Assembly (NCBI GenBank): GCA_016704435.1
Contig: JADJAB010000026.1
Coordinates: 1-27,696 of the forward strand
Direction of reading: 5' to 3'
DNA length: 27,696 bases
Source of the DNA: Rhodobacter sp.
Lineage (GTDB): Bacteria; Pseudomonadota; Alphaproteobacteria; Rhodobacterales; Rhodobacteraceae
In this document: positions 1 through 7,736 of the stretch, piece by piece
How the letters are laid out: each line of letters starts with the position of its first letter
Position numbering within the stretch: position 1 is the first letter of the stretch
The notes under the pieces: generated by a model
Databases searched by the model: none
Told to the model about the DNA's origin: nothing
Seen by the model: the letters and a program-made list of their open reading frames with translations, nothing else
Made by a program: the position numbers and the translations under genes

Positions 1-483
1 TATGCGGGCCTGCAGGATTTCAACGGCGCCGGCGGGTTGCGCTATACCACCGGCGACGCCTTCGTGGCGATCGACTTCGAGGATTTCAACGACGGCGATG
101 CCGTGCAGGGCTATGTCGACAACCGGCAGATCTTCGACATGGCCGGAAACAACATCACCGCGGCCGTGATCGGGCAGATCAATGCCGAGTTCAGCCCGGA
201 TCCGGGCGACCCGACAATCAGCAGCCTTCCGACGCTGATCTTCCGGGTCGGCCCCGGCGCCATCGACGCGAATGGCGAGATCCGCGGCTTCCTTGACAGC
301 ACGCTTGTCGACTACAACGGCGATGGCGCTGCGATCACGACCTATGAGTCAGGCAACTACTATGCCATCGTCTCGGGCACCAATGCCGAAGAGGTGGTGG
401 GCATCATCGTGGTCGAATCGGCCTATCCGGGCATCGACAATCTTACCGTGCGCGAAACCGGCGGCTTCATCCTGTATCGCTGA
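1..483 (+). CDS. Slam-cargo-like surface beta-barrel protein, C-terminal part (5' truncated by window edge)
   Basis: The reading frame is open from base 1 (tat gcg ggc ctg) to a TGA at 481-483, so about 161 residues of a longer protein are present and the start lies outside the window. The visible part is rich in Gly, Asp, Thr and aromatic residues in alternating patterns (RYTTGDAFVAIDFEDFNDG, then NYYAIVSGTNAEEVVGIIVVE) and ends GGFILYR. This fits the small C-terminal beta-barrel of TbpB-like surface lipoproteins. A Slam-type translocon follows only 9 bases after the stop, and Slam genes usually sit beside their cargo, so I infer this is the cargo. The ligand is unknown, and the lipobox or signal peptide cannot be seen. 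No cysteine is visible in this part. Alternative: another exported repeat or barrel adhesin. Confidence 0.6.
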   Translation, partial: YAGLQDFNGAGGLRYTTGDAFVAIDFEDFNDGDAVQGYVDNRQIFDMAGNNITAAVIGQINAEFSPDPGDPTISSLPTLIFRVGPGAIDANGEIRGFLDSTLVDYNGDGAAITTYESGNYYAIVSGTNAEEVVGIIVVESAYPGIDNLTVRETGGFILYR

Positions 484-492
484 GACGGGACA

Positions 493-1904
493 GTGGCGGG
501 GGCCGGATCGGTGAGGCGCGGGGATGGCAGGCGGCGGCTGTGGTCGCTGCTGGTGGCCGGCGCGCTGGCGCTGGGACTGGCCGCAGCACCGGGCCGGCCG
601 ACCGGGGCCGAGCCGATGGAGCTGGATGCCGAGAACCTGTTGCGGCTGGCGATCCTGATGATCGACCAGGGCCGGCCCAGGGAGCGCTGGGCATGGCCGA
701 GGCGCTGCTGGCGCGCGACCCCGAGGATTCCGGCGTACTGGCCCTGAAAAGCCGGGCGGAGCGCGACCTGGGTCTGAACGATGCGGCCGTGGGATCGGCC
801 CGCGGCGCCTGGGCCGCTGCGGACAACGCGGGCCAGCGCTATGATGCGGCGATGGCGATGCCGCAGGGGCTGGCCTCGGATGGGCAGAAATTCCGGGCGC
901 AATTCTGGCTGCGCCGCGCCATGCAGGCCGCACCCGACCCGGCGGCGAAGAAGGTGGCCGAGCGTGACTTTGCCTATGTCCGAACGCGCAGCCGGTTGTG
1001 GTTGCGGTTCGACGCCTCGATCCGGCCGTCGAACAATGTGAACAACGGCTCGTCCAGCGATATCCTGTGGTTCTATGGCCTGCCGCTGGTGCTTTCGGGC
1101 GATGCGCAGGCCTTGTCGGGCACCGAAGGCACCTTTGGTGCCAGCCTGCGCTATCGCCTGGCGGAAACCGAGGTGGCGAAGACCGATCTGACGGTTTCGG
1201 CGCTGGGCCGGAGGGTGGCACTGTCGGGCGAGGCGAAGGCGCAGGCGCCTGGGGCCAGGGGGTCCGACTATGCCTATACCGCGCTGGAGGTGGGGCTGGA
1301 CCGGACCTGGCGCCCGGCGGGCCTGCCCGGCGCCGAGGCGCGGGCGACGCTGACGCTGGGCCATGACTGGTATGCGGGCGATCCGATGTCGAACTACCTG
1401 CGGCTGGAGACCAGCCTGTCCAAACCGGTCACCCCGAAGCTGGCCTTCAGCGGGTCGCTGGCGCTGGAGCGTCAGGACCGGCTGGATTCGGCGATCCGCT
1501 CGGCCGATATCTGGACGTTGGGCTTCGGCATGACCACGCTTACCGGCGCGAAGGACCGGATCGGCCTTGGCTTGTCGTTCCGCGACACCGCCTCGGACTC
1601 GCCCGAGATCGACCATCAGCGGCTGCGGCTGGACCTGGACTGGACCCGGCGCGAACCGGTGATGGGCGCGCGGCTGGCGCTGGGGCTTTGGGCCGAGATG
1701 AAGGATTACTCCCTGTCGCGCTACAGCCCGGACGGGCGGCTGGATGAAGGGGTCGGCGCAGAACTGTCGCTGGCCTTCGAGAAGGTCGACTACATGGGGT
1801 TCATCCCGGTGGTGACTCTTTCCGGGTCGCGGACCAGGTCGAACATCAGCCTCTATGACAGCCAGTCGCTGGGTGTCGGCTTCTCGATCCGGTCGAAGTT
1901 CTGA
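493..1904 (+). CDS. Slam-family outer-membrane surface-protein translocon (TPR + DUF560 barrel), frameshifted in this assembly
   Basis: Read across one frameshift this gives about 470 residues. A hydrophobic signal segment (LWSLLVAGALALGLAAAP) comes first, then a short TPR-like helical region (LLRLAILMIDQGRPRE / ALGMAEALLARDPEDSG), then a long beta-barrel beginning near LWLRFDASIRPSNNVNNGSS, the usual DUF560/Slam entry motif. It ends in FSIRSKF with a C-terminal Phe, as expected for BAM insertion. Slam proteins move surface lipoproteins or hemophore-like proteins across the outer membrane; the upstream partial gene is the probable substrate. The frame changes at 682-686: GAG at 682-684 and GCG at 684-686 share a base, so one G is missing. 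Start: GTG 493, with GTG 511 as an alternative. The next gene is 65 bases downstream. Confidence 0.72.
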
Positions 1905-1968
1905 CATCGGCCCTTTGCTCCGCTGCCGGTTGCGCTAGACTTGGCGGGAACGAAAGGGATTGCATGCC

Positions 1969-2397
1969 ATGACGATACGCTACCTGCATACGATGGTCCG
2001 GGTGAAGGACCTGGAGGCGTCGATTGCCTTCTTCAAGCTGTTGGGGCTGGAAGAGACGCGGCGCTATGAAAACGAGGGCGGGCGGTTCACGCTGGTGTTC
2101 ATGGCGCCTCCGGGTCAGCCGGAATGCCCGGTGGAGCTGACCTTCAACTGGGACGGCGATAACGGCCTGCCCTCGGATGGCCGGCATTTCGGGCATCTGG
2201 CCTATGAGGTGGACGATATCTACGCGGTTTGCGCGCATCTGCATGCCAATGGCGTGGTGATCAACCGGCCGCCGCGCGATGGGCGAATGGCCTTTGTGCG
2301 CAGCCCGGACAACGTGTCGGTCGAGTTGCTGCAGGCCGGGGAGGCAAAGGCACCGGCGGAACCCTGGGTGTCGATGCCGAGCCTGGGGCACTGGTGA
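1969..2397 (+). CDS. gloA: Lactoylglutathione lyase (glyoxalase I)
   Basis: This 142-residue VOC-fold protein is the size of bacterial GloA. Glyoxalase I isomerises the hemithioacetal of methylglyoxal and glutathione to S-lactoylglutathione in the cytosol. The four expected metal ligands are visible: His7 (IRYLHTMVRV), Glu56 (PVELTFNW), His76 (HFGHLAYEV) and Glu119 (NVSVELLQ). I chose ATG 1969 because GAAAGGGA lies about 10 bases upstream and the family starts M-x-x-x-LHTM; an in-frame TTG at 1960 is less likely. It is monocistronic, lies 64 bases after the Slam gene, and is followed by a repeat-rich convergent spacer. The C-terminal tail APAEPWVSMPSLGHW is a little longer than in the E. coli enzyme. 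Confidence 0.93.
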   Translation: MTIRYLHTMVRVKDLEASIAFFKLLGLEETRRYENEGGRFTLVFMAPPGQPECPVELTFNWDGDNGLPSDGRHFGHLAYEVDDIYAVCAHLHANGVVINRPPRDGRMAFVRSPDNVSVELLQAGEAKAPAEPWVSMPSLGHW

Positions 2398-2410
2398 TCG
2401 CCGCCTGGGA

Positions 2411-2490
2411 GCCTTCTGCCCCCCGATCGCGCCAAGGCCGGGGCCTTCTGCCCCCCCCGATCGCGCCAAGGCCGGGGGGCCTTCTGCCCC
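2411..2490. repeat. Short imperfect tandem repeat, about 2.4 units
   Basis: The string GCCTTCTGCCCCCC starts at 2411, 2443 and 2479, with unit lengths of 32 and 36 bases. The units are joined by GATCGCGCCAAGGCCGGGG. Each unit contains the self-complementary AAGGCC-gg-GGCCTT. Unit length differs mainly in the C and G runs. It fills the spacer between the convergent gloA and ribD genes and may act as a bidirectional transcription stop, though there is no clear T tract. Confidence 0.7.
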
Positions 2491-2530
2491 CCGGACCCCC
2501 CGAGAGTATTTGGGCCAAGATGAAGGTCAG
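2486..2530 (+). repeat. Dispersed intergenic element, copy A
   Basis: This 45-base stretch matches 9760-9804 at all but three bases (GG/CT after GAGAGTATTT, and one G/A near the end). Its core is GAGTATTTGGGCCAAGATG followed by AAG. It directly abuts the last codons of ribD and lies downstream of gloA. I recall the core as widespread at gene ends in Rhodobacteraceae genomes, but that is recollection, not a search result. Confidence 0.75.
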
Positions 2531-3613
2531 AAGGACCAGAGAGTGAAGCTGTCCGGGCCGAGGGTGCGGGCTTCGCGCAGGGTCAGGCGGGGGGCTTCGG
2601 CCAGCCGGTCGAGGCCGAGTTGGCCGAGGGAAGCTGTGCCCTCGGCGCCGATCAGGCAGCCAGCGGAGTAGAGCGCAAGGTCGTCGGCAAGGCGGTGGCG
2701 GGTGAGTTCGGCGGCGAGCGTGCCGCCGCCTTCGCACAGGATGCGGGTCAGGCCTTCGGCGGCGAGGTGGCGGAAGGTTTCCGGCAGGTCGAGGTGGCTG
2801 CCGTACGCAGGGCATTCGATCAGCCGCGCGCCGGTGGTCGCCCAGGCTTTGCGGGCGGTTTCGGAGGCGCTTGGACCGTGCAGCAGCCAGACCGGGTGGG
2901 TTCGGGCAGTCTGGCCGAGTTTGCTGTCGGGCCGATGGGTGAGCCGGCTGTCGATCACCAGGCGAAGGGGTTGGCGGGCGGCGCCCAGGCCGCGGACGAT
3001 CAATTCCGGGGTCATCGGCGCGGGCGGTGCCGGAGCCGACGAGCACGGCGTCATGGGTCATCCGCAGCATGTGGACATGGGTGCGGGCCTGCGGGCCGGT
3101 GATCCATCGGGAGTCGCCGGTCCTTGTGGCGATGCGGCCGTCAAGCGTGGTGGCCAGCTTCAGCGTGGTGAAGGGGCGGTTGGCGGTGACACGGGTCAGG
3201 AAGCCTTGCGTCACCCGGCGGGCCTCGGCGGCAAGGACGCCTTCGGTGACGGTGATGCCCGCCGCACGCAGCCGGGCGTGGCCCTTTCCTGCGGTGCGGG
3301 GGTCAGGGTCGGTCAGCGCGGTGACGACGCGGGCAAGGCCGATGGCGACCAGAGCGTCGGCGCAAGGGGGCGTGGCGCCGTGATGGGCGCAGGGTTCCAG
3401 AGTGACGTAGGCGGTGGCGCCTTTGGCCCGCGCCCCGGCCTGGTCAAGCGCCATGCGTTCGGCATGCGGGCGGCCGCCGGGTTGGGTAAAGCCGCGGCCG
3501 ACGATCTGGTCGCCCTGGGTGATGACGCAGCCGACCGCCGGGTTGGGCCAGACCGATCCCAGGCCCCGCGCCGCAAGGCGCAGGGCGTGGGCCATGTGGG
3601 TCTCGTCGCTCAC
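2527..3613 (-). CDS. ribD: Bifunctional riboflavin biosynthesis deaminase/reductase, frameshifted in this assembly
   Basis: RibD carries out two steps of riboflavin synthesis: deamination of the pyrimidine ring of the 2,5-diamino intermediate, then reduction of its ribosyl group. The N-terminal deaminase has the zinc motif HAERMAL and EPCAHHGATPPCADAL. The C-terminal reductase has LKLATTLDGRIATRTGDSRW and ILCEGGGTLAAEL. The frame shifts after GTARADDP: minus-strand gatgaccccggaattg contains one extra base, probably in the C4 run (plus-strand GGGG at 3008-3011). Removing it restores DDPELIVRGLG and a normal 361-residue enzyme. It starts at GTG 3613, overlapping the nrdR stop (GTGA), so the two genes are translationally coupled, a common nrdR-ribD arrangement. 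Confidence 0.93.
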
Positions 3614-4077
3614 TCTTCCGGCTTGTCGCCGGGCCGCAACTCGCTGACGAAGCGGTCGAAGTCGTCCGCGGCCTGGAAGTTCTTGTAAACGCTGGCAAAG
3701 CGCACATAGGCGACGGTGTCGATGCGGGCCAGACTCTCCATCACGATCTCGCCGATCTGCTTCGACGGGATGTCGGTTTCGCCCAGGGATTCCAGCCTGC
3801 GGACGATGCCGGAGATCATCTGGTCGATCCGCTCGGGGTCGATCGGGCGCTTCTGCATCGCGATGCGGATCGAGCGTTCCAGCTTGGCACGGTCGAAATC
3901 CTCGCGCTTGCCGGAGGATTTGATGACCACGAGGTCGCGCAGCTGCACCCGCTCATAGGTGGTGAATCGCCCCCCGCAGGCGGGGCAGAAGCGACGGCGG
4001 CGGATCGAGACGTGATCCTCGGCCGGGCGTGAATCCTTCACCTGGGTGTCGATATTGCCGCAGAATGGGCAGCGCAT
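3610..4077 (-). CDS. nrdR: Transcriptional repressor NrdR
   Basis: This 155-residue protein starts MRCPFCG and is nearly invariant in the family. The N-terminal zinc ribbon uses Cys3, Cys6, Cys31 and Cys34 (CPFC and CPAC). An ATP-cone domain follows from about residue 49 (VVIKSSGKREDFDRAKLERSI) to about 139. NrdR senses ATP/dATP and represses ribonucleotide reductase genes by binding NrdR boxes at their promoters. ATG 4077 is chosen because AAGGAGGG lies just upstream, a very strong ribosome binding site; a longer in-frame extension to 4140 has no family support. Its stop overlaps the ribD start by four bases. Confidence 0.97.
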   Translation of the reverse strand: MRCPFCGNIDTQVKDSRPAEDHVSIRRRRFCPACGGRFTTYERVQLRDLVVIKSSGKREDFDRAKLERSIRIAMQKRPIDPERIDQMISGIVRRLESLGETDIPSKQIGEIVMESLARIDTVAYVRFASVYKNFQAADDFDRFVSELRPGDKPEE

Positions 4078-4235
4078 CGGCTCCCTCCTTGCTTGTTGTT
4101 GTTGGCCTGCCTCTAGGTCCGGGTGTTCCCCCGGTTTCATGCCCCGACTATAGGAGAGGATCGCGCATCTGGGCCAGAGCGAAGTTTCTCCCCCTTTATC
4201 TGGGGGGGGAACTGTGGCGTCGGGGACTCAGGGCG

Positions 4236-4715
4236 TCAGGGGCAGGGGGCGGTTTGCCAGGCGAAGCTTTTGGTGTTCCAGCACTGGCCGATGGCCTCCT
4301 TGGCGTTGATCAGCCCCGACAGATCGCCCGCGACGCTGCCCTTGTTGCAGCTGACCTGGGCTTGCAGCGCCTCGCCTTTCAAGACGTTGACCCCGCCCTC
4401 CCAGACCGCGTTTTTGTCGAGCTTGTCGTAGGAGGCCCAGACTTCGTAGGTATAGCCCTCGTTGTGAAAGGCCATGCTGTCCCAGATGGCGCGGCCGACG
4501 CCCGGCCAAGGGGTGTAGTCGGCGTCTTGCAGCGGAACGGAAAGGGAGAGGTCGGGCTTGCCCTTGGGGCCGTAGCTGTAGGTGACGGCGCCGTTCAGGG
4601 TGCAGACCTCGATGATCTTCTTGCCGGCGGGGCAGGAGAAGACTTCGGTGCCGCCGGGGCACTGGGCGAAGGCGGGGAGGGGGAGAAGGGCGAGGATGAG
4701 GGCGGCGATTCGCAT
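4236..4715 (-). CDS. Small secreted cysteine-containing protein of unknown function
   Basis: This 159-residue protein begins with a clear Sec signal peptide, MRIAALILALLPLPAFA, with likely cleavage before Gln18. The mature part begins QCPGGTEVFSCPAGKKIIEVC and ends CWNTKSFAWQTAPCP. It holds six cysteines, an even number that fits disulfide bonds in the periplasm or outside the cell. I do not recognise a named family. ATG 4715 is preferred because the signal peptide begins there and GGAG lies upstream; the in-frame extension to 4808 is Pro-rich and unlikely to be translated. It stands alone, 158 bases downstream of the divergently read nrdR start side, with no operon partner. Confidence 0.8.
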   Translation of the reverse strand: MRIAALILALLPLPAFAQCPGGTEVFSCPAGKKIIEVCTLNGAVTYSYGPKGKPDLSLSVPLQDADYTPWPGVGRAIWDSMAFHNEGYTYEVWASYDKLDKNAVWEGGVNVLKGEALQAQVSCNKGSVAGDLSGLINAKEAIGQCWNTKSFAWQTAPCP

Positions 4716-4902
4716 GGGCGGAACTCCATTGCGGGGAGTGTGGGGAGGAGGGGGGTTGGGCGCAAGGTGGGGAAAGGTTGCTTCAAGCGCGGAATACCAA
4801 TCGGCCACTTCGGGCAGGGTTGTGTTGGAGTTGACTGCAATAGCGATCGAACTCGATGGTTTCCATGGGGGCCCAGGGTAACCGGCACTTAACGTAAACC
4901 CA

Positions 4903-4932
4903 TTGCTTTCTTGGCTTCAGACCGGCTACCTT
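4903..4932 (+). promoter_or_regulatory. Possible sigma70-type promoter of the VPLPA-CTERM gene
   Basis: TTGCTT (4903-4908) and TACCTT (4927-4932) are separated by 18 bases and lie 65 bases before the GTG start. Matches to consensus are partial. The 4716-4997 spacer is otherwise featureless apart from lower GC near this site. Confidence 0.3.
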
Positions 4933-4997
4933 AGGGTGACGACTGAGAATTATAGGCGCGCTTTCAAGGCGCGTTCGAGGAAGAAGGAGAAACTGCT

Positions 4998-5527
4998 GTG
5001 AAATTCGGACTCAAGTTTGTCGCCGCCAGCGCGGTGTCTTTCGTGATGACGGTATCGGCCGCCGCCGCCGCAACCTATACTTATGTTGGAAACTGGGACG
5101 TCTACTACGCGACGGCGCCGGAATGGGCAGCATACCCGCCGGACGGACCGCTGGCCTATACCGGGAGAAAGCCGCAGCGCTGCTCTTTGGCGGTGTCGCG
5201 TCGGATTACGTCATCTCAACCATCGATGAGATGGTAGCGAACATCAACAATATGGCCTGGTATGATGTCATCGGCTATGGGCAGTTGGCAGCTGCTGAGG
5301 GATACAGTAACAAGCATCTCGGTCTCTACTATGGCCCGACAGGAACCTATGATTTTGGTAACCCTGACAATGCCGCCTCGGCCTTTATCCGGGACAATCT
5401 TGAAGGCCTAGGTGCGATCAACTATGCGTTCCGCGTAGCAGCCGTACCGGTTCCGGCCTCGCTGCCGTTGCTGGCTGTCGGCCTTGGCATAATCGGTTTT
5501 GTAGGTCGCAAGAAGCGCAAGAGCTGA
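4998..5527 (+). CDS. VPLPA-CTERM sorting-domain secreted protein, frameshifted in this assembly
   Basis: A Sec signal peptide (MKFGLKFVAASAVSFVMTVSA) is followed by a mature region of about 125 residues. The C-terminus has the tripartite sorting signal VPVPASLPLLAVGLGIIGF then the basic GRKKRKS. This VPLPA/PEP-CTERM-like signal is recognised by an exosortase-type transpeptidase, so the protein is probably anchored or processed at the cell surface; no exosortase gene is in this window. The mature part resembles no enzyme I know. The frame breaks near 5161-5164: acc ggg aga should read acc ggg gag, so one G is missing from a G run. Restoring it gives AYTGEKAAALLFGG and 176 residues. GTG 4998 has AAGGAG 8 bases upstream. 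Confidence 0.85.
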
Positions 5528-5572
5528 TGTAAAGGGCAGCTTCACGTCGCAACCAACGCTCCGAAATAAGAA

Positions 5573-5602
5573 GGAGCCCCTTGAACAGGGGCTCCCTTTT
5601 TT
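5573..5602 (+). terminator. Bidirectional intrinsic terminator
   Basis: GGAGCCCC (5573-5580) pairs perfectly with GGGGCTCC (5588-5595) around a 7-base loop and is followed by CTTTTTT. On the other strand the hairpin is followed by TTCTTATTT. It lies between the convergent VPLPA-CTERM gene and rpoD and can stop both. Confidence 0.92.
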
Positions 5603-5625
5603 CTCCGGTGTTTGGAAAGGGCTTT

Positions 5626-7618
5626 CTACTGATCCAGGAAACTCCGCAGCTTCCTTGACCGGCTGGGATGCTTCAGCTTCCGCAAGGCCTTCGCCTCGAT
5701 CTGGCGGATGCGTTCGCGGGTGACGCTGAACTGCTGGCCGACCTCTTCCAGCGTGTGATCGGTGTTCATGCCGATGCCGAAGCGCATCCGCAAGACGCGC
5801 TCTTCGCGGGGGGTCAGGGAGGCCAGAACGCGGGTGGTGGTTTCCTTGAGGTTTTCCTGAATGGCGGAATCCAAGGGCAGGATCGCGTTCTTGTCTTCGA
5901 TGAAATCGCCCAGCTGGCTATCTTCCTCGTCGCCGATCGGGGTTTCCAAGGAAATCGGCTCCTTGGCGATCTTCATCACCTTGCGGACCTTTTCCAGCGG
6001 CATTTGCAGCTTTTCGGCCAGTTCTTCCGGCGTCGGCTCGCGGCCGATTTCGTGCAGCATCTGCCGGCCGGTGCGGACCAGCTTGTTGATCGTCTCGATC
6101 ATATGGACCGGAATACGGATGGTGCGGGCCTGATCGGCGATCGAGCGCGTGATCGCCTGCCGGATCCACCATGTCGCATAGGTGCTGAATTTATAGCCGC
6201 GGCGATATTCGAATTTATCAACCGCCTTCATCAGACCGATATTGCCTTCCTGAATGAGATCAAGGAATTGCAGGCCGCGGTTGGTGTATTTCTTGGCAAT
6301 GGAAATAACCAGACGCAGGTTGGCCTCGACCATTTCCTTCTTGGCCTGCCGGGCCTCTTTCTCGCCCTTCTGCACCTGATTGACGATGCGGCGGAACTCG
6401 GAAATATCGACGCCGACATATTGGCCGACCTGCGCCATCTCGGCGCGCAATTCCTCGATCGCGGCACGGGATTTTTCCAGCAGCGCCTGCCAGCCGCGGC
6501 CCTGCTTTTCGGCCATCCGGTCCAGCCAATGCGGGTCCAGCTCATAGCCCTGGTATTCGTCGATGAATTCGCGGCGGTTGATGCGCGCGGCATCGGCCAG
6601 CTTCACCATGCCCGAGTTGAGCTGCATGATCTTGCTTGTTGATGCCGTACAGCTGGTCGATCAGCGCCTCGATCCGGCTGTTGTTCAGATGCAGCTCGTT
6701 CACCAGCAGCACGATTTCCGAGCGCAGCTTCTGATAGGCGGCCTCGTCGGACGCCGAATAGCGCGAGGTCTGCGACAGCGCGGCGGTCATCCGGTTGTCC
6801 TGCATCTCGGACAGCTTGACATAGTCGCGCGCGATGATTTCCAGCGTTTCCAGCACTTTCGGCTTCAGCGCGGCTTCCATCGCGGCCAGCGACATGTTCG
6901 AGGCTTCGTCATCCTCGTCATCACTGTCGTCGGCCTGGATCGGATTGCCGTCGGCATCCAGCTCGGGCTCTGTCGCTCCGGCGGCGCGTGGCGCGCCGTC
7001 GCTTGCCCCGACGCCGTCCAGACCCGGCCCCTCCATCTCTTCGTCGCCGTCAAGACTGCGGCCGAAGGTGGTTTCCAGGTCGATCACGTCGCGCAGCAGG
7101 ATGTCTTCGTTCAGGAGTTCGTCGCGCCAGATCGTGATGGCCTGGAACGTCAGCGGGCTTTCGCACAGGCCCGCGATCATGGTGTTGCGGCCGGCCTCGA
7201 TGCGCTTGGCGATGGCGATCTCGCCCTCGCGCGACAGCAGCTCGACGCTGCCCATCTCGCGCAGATACATCCGCACCGGGTCGTCGGTGCGGTCCAGCGT
7301 TTCGGTGGTGGTGCCGGAAACCGCCACTTCGCGCGAGGTGGAGGTTTCCACCAGCTCGCCGGCCGGCTCGGCGCTTTCGTCGACTTCCTCGTCCTCGATG
7401 ACGTTGATGCCCATCTCCGACAGCATCGACATCACGTCCTCGATCTGCTCGGACGACACCTGCTCGGGCGGCATGTGCTGGTTCAGCTGGTCGTAGGTGA
7501 TGTAGCCGCGTTCTTTCGCGTCGGCGATCATCTTCTTGACCGCCGCCTGGCTCATGTCCAGCGAGACATCGGCTTCGTCGGTGTCGGGCTTGGCGTCGTC
7601 GGCGTCCTTGAGGGCCAT
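5626..7618 (-). CDS. rpoD: RNA polymerase sigma factor RpoD (sigma70), frameshifted in this assembly
   Basis: This is the housekeeping sigma factor, 663 residues after repair, normal for the family. Region 1.1 is at the N-terminus (GYITYDQLNQHMP). Region 1.2 is DDPVRMYLREMGSVELLSRE. An acidic non-conserved region (DDSDDEDDEASN) follows, then region 2 (YKFSTYATWWIRQAITRSIA), region 3, and region 4 with the helix-turn-helix TLEEVGQQFSVTRERIRQIE. The frame breaks just after YGINK: minus-strand aacaagcaagatcatg has one extra base near plus position 6634. Removing it gives YGINKKIMQLNSGMVKLADA, as expected. ATG 7618 has AAGGAG upstream and is preferred over 7666. It follows dnaG by 118 bases, the dnaG-rpoD part of the macromolecular synthesis operon. 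Confidence 0.97.
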
Positions 7619-7736
7619 GTCTGCTCCTTCTGGCAAGGTGCGAATCGCTGCGGGCTGGTGAAGCAATAGCGCGAATCACGCGGAGGGACACCCCGAATCA
7701 CCCTGCGTCCGCTGCGGTAACCGGGAGAAAACACGC

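Noticed and set aside
2411..2490. CRISPR-like repeat array
   Set aside because: There are only about 2.4 units, with no distinct spacers (the units adjoin) and no cas genes in the window.
4186..4211. Hairpin between C and G runs near TTTCTCCCCC and GGGGGGGGAA as a terminator
   Set aside because: Pairing is mostly homopolymer C with G, register is ambiguous, and no T tract follows on the minus strand.
4029..4892. A 287-codon plus-strand open frame across the nrdR start and the secreted-protein gene
   Set aside because: It is antisense to nrdR and the secreted protein, is Gly-rich and repetitive in composition, and lacks a ribosome binding site.
6631..6638. Programmed ribosomal frameshift in rpoD (and likewise pyrG at about 24825)
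   Set aside because: There is no slippery heptamer or conserved stimulatory structure at the site, the families are not known to frameshift, and six other unrelated genes show the same kind of one-base break.
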